From: Sporosarcina luteola | GTDB taxonomy: Bacteria; Bacillota; Bacilli; Bacillales_A; Planococcaceae | Direction of reading: 5' to 3' | Length of the DNA stretch: 64,000 nucleotides | NCBI RefSeq assembly: GCF_023715535.1 | Contig: NZ_JAMBOI010000005.1 | Span: 120,672 to 184,671 of the forward strand | Part shown: positions 56,701 to 63,495 of the stretch, piece after piece | Position numbering within the stretch: position 1 is the stretch's first letter | How the letters are laid out: every line of letters begins with the position of its first letter | Position numbers and translations under genes: made by a program | The notes under the pieces: generated by a model | What the model saw: only the letters and a program-made list of their open reading frames with translations | Databases searched by the model: none | What the model was told of the DNA's origin: nothing

Positions 56701-56864
56701 AAGCATTGCAAAAAGCGGTTGACACACTGATCGATTTACAGAAGTCGGGAAGAATGATCGGTGTCATCTCACACGTGGAAGAGTTGAAAACTGCCTTCCC
56801 GGCCATACTTGAAGTACAGAAGTCCAGAGAAGGACATAGCGTCACTCGATTTATATTGAAATAA
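53787..56864 (+). CDS. sbcC: DNA repair exonuclease subunit SbcC
   Basis: The Rad50-like ATPase partner of SbcD. The 1025-residue protein has N-terminal Walker A GATGAGKTT (about residues 35-43), long coiled coils, the zinc hook CPVC (Cys520, Cys523) at the apex, and C-terminal signature TLSGGEKFNASLSLALG with Walker B MFIDEGFGTLD. Coupled to sbcD by a four-base overlap. The operon starts just after array B2. Confidence 0.95.
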   Translation: MKPIQLTMTAFGPYKGTETIDFRQLEDHRLFVVSGATGAGKTTIFDGICFALYGQASGEDRTEFRSMRSDFADDAVQTAVELIFEINGRAFRIMRQIPYTKSGNKSETTARSEFFELVDGGEVPFVDRQIVSEINRKVEELVGFTQAQFSQIVMLPQGEFRKFLTSDTENKETIMRKIFKTEDYREIVNRLKIKRDNANQQLMDEKRKMDGFIQQITNIIPPRESPIFEVLSQEYANASQVMGGLEKEISHYGMKRAEDEAKYTAAYQQHAEMLEAYHAAKKCNEQFAQLSQRKLALEQLQEEIPSVHVKEKRIADAERASIIHEIESQFRLLEEEAKSKEKEHQNAIAALQNATKWLEENQHAYKEEEGKEQERGAIAERLIRLRDHLPAVTDLAAKEASVRNLKMKIGKLEGEFAATSDRVETEKRKVAELNVQIEKSEQTITNYDELLEELNTIRLHYKTVRDFENLKKDYTIWTEKRESASAKFIQTKNEFEAMQNAWLNNQAAFLAQTLQEGEACPVCGSAHHPAKITGHDAETVSRDALDLKRSNLADVESAFRSVEAKCESVFALLTEKEQEMKELQIIDGLDALVAKGQETAEKVERLKTVRTELVSLKEQQKKADKETTDWIARKTEIEQALFEQKTLYAQESALLKREISSIPEGLRDLTRLQAEIKDMETQKRQMDEAWQRARKNLEAAKEQLATSVNSEHHLKRSVDESIGKRDLATVRFHKALQDSEFSTEEEYRHAKMTEGDRLLLKEYVMQFKQRLHAVKEAIVELEAGLAGKEQTNLDVLLETIQSLKSAYEKAFTEWNNSIECEKALLRMKLDIEKAAKNVEDLERQVGKITDLYDVIRGQNDHKLSFERFIQIDYLERIIQSANERLRNLSNGQYELIRSDRQEIRGKQSGLGLDVYDAYTGQNRDVKTLSGGEKFNASLSLALGMADVIQSYQGAVSIETMFIDEGFGTLDEEALQKAVDTLIDLQKSGRMIGVISHVEELKTAFPAILEVQKSREGHSVTRFILK

Positions 56865-56867
56865 AAG

Positions 56868-56898
56868 AAGGCAGGGGGGAGCCTCCTGTCTTTTTTTA
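56868..56898 (+). terminator. Terminator of sbcDC
   Basis: AGGCAGGGGGG and CCTCCTGTCT pair imperfectly, followed by TTTTTTT. Confidence 0.7.
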
Positions 56899-56955
56899 TT
56901 GTAAAAATTACTCTGATTAACCGACAAAATAATATATTCAGGAAATAATTAACTG

Positions 56956-57006
56956 TTGCATTTTAACGTATAGGGGTTTAATATAAAAAAATGCGATATA
57001 TTGCAT
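56956..57006 (+). promoter_or_regulatory. brnQ promoter and palindrome
   Basis: TTGCAT (56956-56961) and TAATAT (56979-56984) are 17 bases apart. The near-palindrome ATGCGATATATTGCAT (56991-57006) matches at seven of eight pairs just after the expected start point and may be an operator. Confidence 0.5.
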
Positions 57007-57049
57007 ACAACACAAAGAGTGATTCTCAACATGAAGGGGTTCAAAAACT

Positions 57050-58426
57050 ATGCAGAATAAACTGTCTTTTTCATCGTATCTATTAATCGGAATCATGTTG
57101 TTTGCCCTTTTCTTTGGCGCTGGAAACTTGATCTTTCCCGCTCAATTGGGTCAGAATGCAGGGACGAATTTGTGGCCTGCAGTCATCGGCTTTCTCATAA
57201 CAGGGGTAGGATTGCCTTTTCTTGGCATACTTGCAATTGGCTTTTCAGGTAGCCGGAACTTGCAGGATTTGGCGAGCCGAATTCATCCTGTATACGCCGT
57301 ATTATTTACATCATTATTATATTTAACAATTGGTCCGTTCTTTGCAGCTCCGAGGACAGGAGCGGTCGCATTTGATATTGGCTTTTCCTCATACATTCCG
57401 GAAGAGTATATGCAAATCGGTTTATTCATCTTCACACTCATCTTTTTCGGGGTGACATTATGGCTATCGCTTAACCCGGCAAAGATCGTCGACCGGATCG
57501 GGAAAATCATGTCGCCGGCTATCATTGTTTTATTGCTCGTGTTGCTTGTCGTAGCTTTTATCAATCCGATAGGAGCGATTCAATCCCCGGTGGATGTGTA
57601 TGCGGATGCTGCGTTCATGAAAGGGTTCATGGAAGGGTATAACACGATGGATGCTTTGGCGTCGCTTGTCTTCGGCATTATTGTCATTAATGTCATCCGT
57701 TCCATGGGGGTTACGAACAATGTCCAAATCCTTTCAGCAACAGCGAAAACCGGTTTTGTGGCAGCTGGATTTTTGGCACTCATCTATGTAGGGATCGCAT
57801 ACCTTGGAGCGACAACAACGGAAGTATTTGGTCTGTTTGAAACCGGGGGTCCTGTATTAAGCGGTGCAGCTTCGCATTACTTCGGCACTTTTGGTTCAGT
57901 TATGTTGGCTGTAATCATTTTACTTGCCTGCTTAACAACGAGCATCGGGTTAATGACTGCTTGCGGTGAATATTTTCATACAATTATTCCTAAAGTGAGC
58001 TACAAGTCGTTTGTAATGATCTTCACGATATTTTGCTTCATTGTGTCAAACTTCGGATTGTCCAATATTATTACGTATTCAATTCCTGTATTGATGTTTT
58101 TATATCCACTTGCTGTGGTGCTAATGTTGCTTACATTCACTTCACCATTGTTCAACCATTCGAGAATCGTCTACGTTAGTGCAACAGCTGTTGCATTTTT
58201 GATAAGTGTTATTGATGGTGTGAAGACTCTCTACGGGACGTTGGGAATAGTTGAACAGGAGTGGCCGAACTGGCTAAGCAATATTGTGAATTTCTATGAT
58301 ACTATTTTGCCGTACTATAGCGAAGGCCTAGGCTGGCTTCTACCGGTAGTGATTATCATGCTGATTACTGGCATCATCGCCAAGTTATTTCAGCCATCTG
58401 TGCAATATAAAGAGCACTCCAATTAA
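57050..58426 (+). CDS. brnQ: Branched-chain amino acid transporter BrnQ
   Basis: A 458-residue LIVCS-family symporter for leucine, isoleucine and valine with about twelve helices. The N-terminal LFALFFGAGNLIFPAQLGQ and following GFLITGVGLPFLGI are diagnostic. AAGGGGT precedes the ATG at a usable distance. Single gene with its own promoter and a double terminator. Confidence 0.94.
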   Translation: MQNKLSFSSYLLIGIMLFALFFGAGNLIFPAQLGQNAGTNLWPAVIGFLITGVGLPFLGILAIGFSGSRNLQDLASRIHPVYAVLFTSLLYLTIGPFFAAPRTGAVAFDIGFSSYIPEEYMQIGLFIFTLIFFGVTLWLSLNPAKIVDRIGKIMSPAIIVLLLVLLVVAFINPIGAIQSPVDVYADAAFMKGFMEGYNTMDALASLVFGIIVINVIRSMGVTNNVQILSATAKTGFVAAGFLALIYVGIAYLGATTTEVFGLFETGGPVLSGAASHYFGTFGSVMLAVIILLACLTTSIGLMTACGEYFHTIIPKVSYKSFVMIFTIFCFIVSNFGLSNIITYSIPVLMFLYPLAVVLMLLTFTSPLFNHSRIVYVSATAVAFLISVIDGVKTLYGTLGIVEQEWPNWLSNIVNFYDTILPYYSEGLGWLLPVVIIMLITGIIAKLFQPSVQYKEHSN

Positions 58427-58496
58427 AAAATGGAGTGCTTAGACTGTAGACAAACACCAAGAATTTCGGTGTTTGCCTACAGTCTTTTTTCTTTAA
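58409..58496 (+). terminator. Double terminator of brnQ
   Basis: The first hairpin, AGCACTCC / GGAGTGCT (58412-58440), spans the stop codon. The second, ACTGTAGACAAACACC / GGTGTTTGCCTACAGT (about 58442-58487), is followed by TTTTTT. The second is nearly the same as the tpl terminator at 21384-21438. Confidence 0.85.
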
Positions 58497-58516
58497 AAAT
58501 AGAAAAGGATAGAAAT

Positions 58517-58726
58517 GTTGATATCCACTGTGAGCGGACGCTTTCCAATCGAACAGCGAAGGGTTCGATTTGCCTTAATTTCTGCGCTTTTTGCAGAAAT
58601 TAAGGCAGCCACATCCTGCTCCATTAGTGTCTTGGAAAACATTGCTCGCAACGCTACGCTTGTGCTAGCAAACGCTGTTCTTCGCAACGGCGTTCGCTGG
58701 AGTCGCCGCTCTCCGCTCCAATCAAC
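58517..58726 (-). repeat. Structured dispersed repeat, copy M1 (inverse orientation)
   Basis: About 210 bases, bounded on the minus strand by GTTGATTGGAGCGGAGAGCG and a 3' arm GCGTCCGCTCACAGTGG then ATATCAAC. An inner hairpin pairs CCTTAATTTCTGC with GCAGAAATTAAGG, and AATCGAAC..GTTCGATT forms another. It shares ends with copies M2-M4 and the inner hairpins with M4. Confidence 0.8.
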
Positions 58727-59068
58727 TATTATCCACCTTCAAAATTAATATCCTTTAAAACATACAATGGGGAGATCTATAAATAACAACCTAATCAGGG
58801 ACGCAATTTACGTATGAATTGGTGTCCCTGTTCTCATTGACATACCAATGTACGATAATCAAAACTTAAATTCGCATCCGCATTAAAATAGAATTTATGT
58901 GATGTTTTTAATCGCTATGTGAAAACGGTTGCGAAGCAAATAAAGACAAGTTTTCAAAAGATTTAGGGAACCTCCTGTTAAAATAAGTTAAAGAGTTGTG
59001 AAGTTTCAGTGAGAAAACTCCCAATAATTATTATTCAATAAATGGGCCATTTTGTTGTACGATTATTT
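58727..59068. other. Non-coding gap with a repeated hairpin
   Basis: At 58776-58830, AAATAACAACCTAATCA leads into GGGACGCAATT / AATTGGTGTCCC, the same composite as at 17311-17367, but here the T-run is weak. The rest is AT-rich and shows nothing I recognise until the SigW-like promoter at 59069. Confidence 0.6.
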
Positions 59069-59094
59069 TGAAACTTTTCGCATTACAAAACGTA
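59069..59094 (+). promoter_or_regulatory. SigW-like ECF promoter
   Basis: TGAAAC (59069-59074), 16 bases, then CGTA (59091-59094), identical in pattern and spacing to the site at 39542. It lies 37 bases before the next start codon. Confidence 0.7.
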
Positions 59095-59130
59095 TTACTG
59101 ACGAAAAGGTTTATTATGGAGGTGAATAAG

Positions 59131-59418
59131 ATGAATTCAGTGAAAGAATCAGCAGGGCGGAACAACTCGTTTGTCGTTAGTTTGCTTATCAACATAACAT
59201 TCGGCTTAGTTATTTACGGGGCGATAAGTTTTTTGGTGTCCCATTACTTTGAAAACTTTTGGACGAATTGGGTGTTATTTGTTTCTTGTTTGGCAATTGC
59301 TTATATAGCTTGGAAGGAATTAGACCCTTATAAAGGTAAGTGGCATTTAAATGGCTGGATGACCCGTGTCGCCGGAGTTGTAGCACTTACAATTCTTGCT
59401 TTTACTGTGGGATTCTAA
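59131..59418 (+). CDS. Small three-helix membrane protein
   Basis: A 95-residue protein with helices at about residues 12-34, 42-60 and 76-94. ATG 59131 has GGAGGTGA seven bases before; the frame is open further up but crosses the promoter. The SigW-like promoter suggests a role in envelope stress. No family recognised. Confidence 0.7.
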   Translation: MNSVKESAGRNNSFVVSLLINITFGLVIYGAISFLVSHYFENFWTNWVLFVSCLAIAYIAWKELDPYKGKWHLNGWMTRVAGVVALTILAFTVGF

Positions 59419-59469
59419 ATAAATGTCACTTTCCTTAATCGGTCGCTTTTATTTCATAGCATACTCTTA

Positions 59470-59593
59470 GTTGATTGGAGTGGAAGGCGGCGACTTCTGC
59501 AGGAACAGCGCGAGCTGAGACCCCGCAGGAGCGCAAGCGACGAGAAGGCTTAAGCAGTGCCCGCGGAATCGTCCGCCTGGAACGGAAATCAAC
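59470..59593 (+). repeat. Structured dispersed repeat, copy M2
   Basis: A 124-base element from GTTGATTGGAGTGGAAGGCG to GTCCGCCTGGAACGGAAATC then AAC. The arms pair at positions 1-7, 11-12 and 16-21, with an inner GACCCCGCAGGAGC region. Confidence 0.85.
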
Positions 59594-59609
59594 GGGTGTA
59601 CAATATATC

Positions 59610-59680
59610 GCTATCGGGCGCAAAAACGGCATAAGTAAGGGCGCCCGTTTTGCAAATAAGGGCCATTTCGCAAAATAAAT
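59610..59680 (+). repeat. GGGCGC-type intergenic repeat
   Basis: ATCGGGCGCAAAAACGGC, then AAGGGCGCCCGTTTTGC and ATAAGGGCCATTT. The GGGCGC/GCGCCC arms can pair. It follows M2 directly, as the related element at 62355 follows M3. Confidence 0.65.
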
Positions 59681-59697
59681 CTTTTGGGAGGAAGGAA

Positions 59698-59889
59698 ATG
59701 GGTAGGGATAACGAAACTCCTGAAGAAAAAAGAGAGAGGCTAAGGCAAAAAGAATTAAGGCATCCCTCCAGTAGTATTCGCGGAAGTAACCTGTCTGATC
59801 TTGTTGGTGGTTTAGGTTGGAAGGGTACCGGAATAATGATTCTTGTATTAATATTTGGTTTTATAATATATTCTATATTTTTCCGTTAA
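59698..59889 (+). CDS. DUF6366-like small membrane protein
   Basis: A 63-residue protein with a charged N-terminus (DNETPEEKRERLRQKE) and one C-terminal helix (about residues 44-62), preceded by DLVGGLGWKGTG. This layout matches small Bacillales proteins I recall as DUF6366. GGGAGGAAGG precedes ATG 59698. Function unknown. Confidence 0.75.
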   Translation: MGRDNETPEEKRERLRQKELRHPSSSIRGSNLSDLVGGLGWKGTGIMILVLIFGFIIYSIFFR

Positions 59890-59943
59890 CGGGCGCATTT
59901 CTGGAATAAAGGACTGCGCCTTATTTTTTAGAATCGGGCCATA
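59887..59943 (+). repeat. GGGCGC-type intergenic repeat
   Basis: AACGGGCGCATTTCTGGAAT, then AAGGACTGCGCC, TTATTTTTT and GAATCGGGCCA. GGCGCA/TGCGCC pair before a T-run, so it can act as a terminator. It overlaps the stop codon and is similar to 61418-61472. Confidence 0.7.
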
Positions 59944-59964
59944 GAAAGGAATAGGTGAGCGTCA

Positions 59965-61260
59965 ATGACTCGCTATATAAAAACATTTAAAGAAATTGTC
60001 GATATCGTACACCATGACTACGCAGGATATGAGGAAAAACAAGGTTGGGATGACCCTGCCCATTATCTTGAAGAAATTGAGAGATTGATATCCGGCCAGC
60101 AAATCACACCGCAAGTTTTTACGGATCTCGTCAACGAATATCTCATGGCTTTTCAAGATCGGCATATGTATTTCAATCTGAAAGGGTCGGATGACGTACA
60201 GGCGAGCACTCGCGGTTTCCGGACAAGGAGATATGAGGATGTGCTCTATGTCGTGGAGACTTGCGAGGAGGACAGGTTTCCAGCCGGCTCCAAGATCGTT
60301 TCGATTGATCAACAGGAAATCGAAACGATCATCACTTCGAATCGAGGCTTCTTGCGGGAGACAAGTGCAGAACGTGAGGATTGGACACATCCTCTCAATA
60401 AGTCATCATCCATTGAAATAGAGGATGAGAACGGAGAACTGTTAACGTTCGAATTGAAAGATTACGAACCCGCCTCCAAAAAGTTAGCACCCTCGATGGA
60501 GGAAGTTGATGATGAGACGTTATGGATCACTTTACCAAGCTTCGTCAACGTTGATGGGACTATGGACTATGTGAAGAACCATGAAGAAAAGCTGAAGGCA
60601 TGTACAAATCTGATCATCGACGTACGAAACAATCATGGAGGAAACGGAAAATCTTTTTCGAACTTATTGCCGTACATTTTCCCACCAGATGAACACCCGT
60701 GCACGGACGGTGAGTTGAAGGAGTTCAATTATACCGATCGGAACTCGGATCTGTTCATCCAGCTCTGCCAGCAGCTAAGAAAAGACATCACTGATGAAGA
60801 GACACTGAAATTCTTTGACTCGATTGAAGAAGATTGTGAAAAATATCGCGGTCAAGGTTTTGTGACAAGGGACTTTTCGGATGAATTGGAGGTGGAAGCC
60901 TTAAAGTTTGAAGGTACTGATTCCCCTAAGAATGTGATCGTGATGACGGATGTCTATTGCGCAAGTGCCGCCGAATACTTTGTGGAAATCTGCATGGAGT
61001 CATCCAAAACCACCGTAATCGGACGCGCCACAATGGGCGTCAATGACTACAGCGATTTGCTCATCAAAGAATGGGATGGCATGTACGCACTTTACTACCC
61101 GATGTCTCGCCGTATCCAGAAGACGTCGAACGACCCGTTGCACGGAAAAGGGATCCGACCTGATCATTATATCCCTTGGACACCTAAGCATATAGATGAA
61201 GATTTGGATCTTTTGTATGCGATGGACATGTTACGAGAAAGCGAGATTGCGGAAGGATGA
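59965..61260 (+). CDS. S41 family peptidase-like protein
   Basis: A 431-residue protein whose C-terminal half fits the S41 tail-specific protease fold: LIIDVRNNHGGNG, then the nucleophile region YCASAAEYF (Ser near residue 334) and GRATMGVNDYS, and GIRPDHYIP. The middle (DRFPAGSKIVSIDQQEI) looks like a PDZ-like strand pair. No signal peptide or anchor is seen, unlike CtpA-type proteases, so it is probably cytoplasmic. AGGAATAGGTGAG lies upstream. Substrate unknown. Confidence 0.82.
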   Translation: MTRYIKTFKEIVDIVHHDYAGYEEKQGWDDPAHYLEEIERLISGQQITPQVFTDLVNEYLMAFQDRHMYFNLKGSDDVQASTRGFRTRRYEDVLYVVETCEEDRFPAGSKIVSIDQQEIETIITSNRGFLRETSAEREDWTHPLNKSSSIEIEDENGELLTFELKDYEPASKKLAPSMEEVDDETLWITLPSFVNVDGTMDYVKNHEEKLKACTNLIIDVRNNHGGNGKSFSNLLPYIFPPDEHPCTDGELKEFNYTDRNSDLFIQLCQQLRKDITDEETLKFFDSIEEDCEKYRGQGFVTRDFSDELEVEALKFEGTDSPKNVIVMTDVYCASAAEYFVEICMESSKTTVIGRATMGVNDYSDLLIKEWDGMYALYYPMSRRIQKTSNDPLHGKGIRPDHYIPWTPKHIDEDLDLLYAMDMLRESEIAEG

Positions 61261-61407
61261 TTTGCAGGCGTTTCTGAGCGGAGTGGTCGCAGGTTTCTTG
61301 GATTTTATATCACTATGGTGATGTTTATAGGTGGAATGGCAATACTACGAAAAAGACTAGGAATTTCATTTTTCACAAAAGACAAGTGCGAATTTACAGG
61401 TGTGTAA
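61261..61407 (+). pseudogene. Possible gene remnant
   Basis: A 48-codon open stretch begins right after the in-frame peptidase stop and includes RRFLGFYITMVMFIGGM, which looks like part of a membrane helix with a basic flank. There is no ribosome site before its ATGs (61315, 61321). It may be a decayed gene end; the evidence is weak. Confidence 0.25.
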
Positions 61408-61417
61408 CTTCCACAAA

Positions 61418-61472
61418 TGGGCGTGGTTCCAGAATAAGGAATTGCGTCCTTTCTACAATAGGGCCAGATTAG
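61418..61472 (+). repeat. GGGCGC-type intergenic repeat
   Basis: AATGGGCGTGGTTCCAGAAT, AAGGAATTGCGTCC, TTTCT and CAATAGGGCCA follow the plan of 59887-59943 at similar spacing. Confidence 0.65.
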
Positions 61473-61491
61473 TGGTAAGGGGTTAATTGGA

Positions 61492-61728
61492 ATGAGAAAA
61501 CGCGGTGCTGGAATTGCATTTATCGCTATATCTGCTTTTTTAATATCAATGAAATATATTAGTGCTGCAATTTTTGGTTCGGGGGTTGCAAGTTGGGATG
61601 AGGATTTATTTAATGCGATGCTATCCTATGTCGGAAATACTTTGAGTAATTTTGGTATATTGTCTTTACTGGTAGGTATTCTTTATATTGCATGGGGGGA
61701 ATATGAAGAATTAAAAAGTAAAAAGTAA
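61492..61728 (+). CDS. Small two-helix membrane protein
   Basis: A 78-residue protein with helices at about residues 5-27 and 48-66 and a charged C-terminus (EYEELKSKK). AAGGGG lies some 10 bases upstream. I recall similar uncharacterised Bacillales proteins but no family name. Flanked on both sides by GGGCGC-type repeats. Confidence 0.65.
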   Translation: MRKRGAGIAFIAISAFLISMKYISAAIFGSGVASWDEDLFNAMLSYVGNTLSNFGILSLLVGILYIAWGEYEELKSKK

Positions 61729-61744
61729 ATTGATATCTAACCTT

Positions 61745-61816
61745 CAACAATCGGGCGCGATTGCGTAAGAAGCGATTTGCGTCCGTTCTGCAATCGGGCT
61801 AAGATTGTTGAAAGCA
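61745..61816 (+). repeat. GGGCGC-type repeat with outer inverted arms
   Basis: TTCAACAATCGGGC at the start is balanced by GATTGTTGAA at the end, enclosing CGCGATTGCGTAAG, GATTTGCGTCCG and a second ATCGGGC. It stands between two small genes. Confidence 0.65.
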
Positions 61817-61841
61817 TTATTTAGTCACTGGAGGGTAATTT

Positions 61842-62132
61842 ATGAAAAAAGCTTTTGGGCTATTCATGATCCTATCCACATTGTTACTTGCCTCTTGTGG
61901 TGGGGTGTCAACCACCTCGTCGTTTGTTGTGATTGAAAAAGGCCAGTCGAACAACAACAAAGAATATTGGATCAAGGGATACAACCCGAATATGCCGAAC
62001 AAAGAAGAAACGTTCAAGATAATGATAAAAGAGAAGATGGTTTGGAACCTTATCGAGGAAGAGGTGGATTATTTCGTCACGTATTCAAACAATGAAAACA
62101 ATCCTCGGGTGTTAGAAGACATTCAGCGTTAA
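61842..62132 (+). CDS. Small lipoprotein, unknown
   Basis: A 96-residue protein with a signal peptide and lipobox LLASC (Cys19), then a short polar mature domain (about 75 residues). TGGAGGG precedes the ATG at good distance. No family recognised. It belongs to the chain of small genes separated by repeats. Confidence 0.72.
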   Translation: MKKAFGLFMILSTLLLASCGGVSTTSSFVVIEKGQSNNNKEYWIKGYNPNMPNKEETFKIMIKEKMVWNLIEEEVDYFVTYSNNENNPRVLEDIQR

Positions 62133-62207
62133 TGGCTGGAAAAGGATTATGTTTAGTGCACTCCTCTACAGAATCGGGCGCGTTTGCCGTGTAGAAACAG
62201 ACACTAT

Positions 62208-62336
62208 GTTGATTGGAGCGGAAGACGGCCGACTCCTGCGGGGTTTAGCGCGAATGATGAGACCCCGCAGAAGCGAAGCGACGAGGAGGCTCATCCGCGC
62301 CCCGCGGAAAGCGTGCCGTCTGGAGCGCAAATCAAC
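62208..62336 (+). repeat. Structured dispersed repeat, copy M3
   Basis: A 129-base element from GTTGATTGGAGCGGAAGACG to GTGCCGTCTGGAGCGCAAAT then CAAC. It appears inserted between ATCGGGCGCGTTTGCC (62172-62187) and the element at 62355-62415, which look like the two halves of a GGGCGC-type repeat. Confidence 0.85.
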
Positions 62337-62354
62337 GTGCTATACACTATACTA

Positions 62355-62415
62355 ATTATAAGGCGCGAAAACGGGTTAAGTGACGGCGTCCGTTTTTGCA
62401 TGTAAGGGACATTTA
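62355..62415 (+). repeat. GGGCGC-type repeat, second half
   Basis: ATAAGGCGCGAAAACGGG, then ACGGCGTCCGTTTTTGC and GTAAGGGACATTT; matches 59610-59680 in order of motifs and also follows an M-type repeat. Confidence 0.6.
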
Positions 62416-62502
62416 ATGGAGTGGTAATAAATGTATTAACGGATGGGATATTTAAGACTCATGTACTTAGTTAGTCCACCATCAAAATTAGGCGGTGATA
62501 CC

Positions 62503-63012
62503 TTGAGAATAGTATTATTAGGTAGTCTCGTATTGTTGTTTATATTTGTCGGATGCAGTCAAAAAGATAGTTCCGATTGGTACAATACCAAAGAGAAGGC
62601 TATTGAATCCGGACTAAAACAAGAGGGAATTGATGAATCTGCTGTTTTGTCTGTTGAAGAGTACGAAGGAGAAATGATCATTTTTTTTGAAAATGAAGGA
62701 GCGCTTAGTATAGGGAATATTATTGAAAGTGAAAAAGGGTATAGTTGGTTTAGGAATGAACCATATTTCGATTTCGATGTCGATGTCGAAGGAGAATTAC
62801 CTTATACAATTGCTGGTTTTGATTTTGAGACAAAAAAAGGATCAAAGGGATCTGTGTTATATGGAAAAGTAATTGATCCATCTACTCAAAAAATGATGCT
62901 CTTAGGGGATGGAATTGACAGGGAGTTAGAGGTTTCTGGTGACTCTAAGCTATTTTACACCATTCATCGACAACCATTTACGTCATTGAAAGTGGTCACT
63001 GTGAAAGAATGA
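62503..63012 (+). CDS. Lipoprotein, unknown
   Basis: A 169-residue protein starting at TTG 62503, supported by GGCGGTG upstream; an open extension to 62443 has no site. The signal peptide ends in lipobox IFVGC (Cys17). The mature region is acidic and beta-rich, including EGEMIIFFENEGALSIGNI. No family recognised. Confidence 0.7.
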   Translation: MRIVLLGSLVLLFIFVGCSQKDSSDWYNTKEKAIESGLKQEGIDESAVLSVEEYEGEMIIFFENEGALSIGNIIESEKGYSWFRNEPYFDFDVDVEGELPYTIAGFDFETKKGSKGSVLYGKVIDPSTQKMMLLGDGIDRELEVSGDSKLFYTIHRQPFTSLKVVTVKE

Positions 63013-63053
63013 AAATTGATTTATGGCCGACCTATTAAACAGCAGACGCAAGA

Positions 63054-63084
63054 AGCCCAACATCAATCTCAATGATGTTGGGCT
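63054..63084 (+). terminator. Hairpin after the lipoprotein gene
   Basis: AGCCCAACATCA and TGATGTTGGGCT pair around ATCTCAA; the following T-run is weak (CATTGTATTT). Confidence 0.7.
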
Positions 63085-63121
63085 CATTGTATTTCAAGCA
63101 GCTAGCACTGTGATCCTTGAT

Positions 63122-63265
63122 GTTGATTGGAGCGAAAGGCGGCGACTCCAGCAAAAGCCGTTACGAGCAGGATGCCTTAATTTCTGCGAAAGGCGCAGAA
63201 ATACGGCCAATCGAACCCTTCCCTGTTCGATTGGCTCACCGCCCGCCCCGCGGAAACATACTAAC
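63122..63265 (+). repeat. Structured dispersed repeat, copy M4 (3' end altered)
   Basis: It begins GTTGATTGGAGCGAAAGGCG and shares with M1 the inner TTAATTTCTGCG hairpin and AATCGAAC..GTTCGATT pair. After CCCCGCGGAAA the usual 3' arm is missing and CATACTAAC follows, so the end is truncated or replaced. Confidence 0.78.
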
Positions 63266-63267
63266 AT

Positions 63268-63310
63268 TAGTAGTGCAGACCATGGCCATGGTTTGTGCTA
63301 CTATTTTTTT
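63268..63310 (+). terminator. Strong hairpin with T-run
   Basis: TAGTAG and CTACTA enclose ACCATGGCCATGGT, a perfect palindrome, and TTTTTTT follows. It lies between M4 and the transposase. Confidence 0.75.
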
Positions 63311-63495
63311 GTAGTAGAAGTGAAGGAAAGTCGTGCGGACGCTGGGATCTTTGAATCCGTATAAGGAAACCGACTAACTTCATACCCTTATTAGAATCAG
63401 TTTAGTATGTTGGGCCCTTGAGGTCGTGTATAAGAAAATGGAATCGATGAGGCACTGTGAAGAACTTCTATGAGTTGTCAACGGGAGGATGAAAG
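63311..63495 (+). mobile_element. Probable left non-coding end of the IS110-family element
   Basis: About 185 bases with no gene lie between the hairpin and the transposase start. In IS110-group elements the left non-coding region encodes a bridge RNA. The exact element boundary cannot be placed, since IS110 elements lack terminal inverted repeats, so the span is approximate. Confidence 0.45.

Noticed and set aside
63013..63364. Frames across M4 and its flanks as proteins
   Set aside because: They run through the structured repeat and hairpins and lack ribosome sites.
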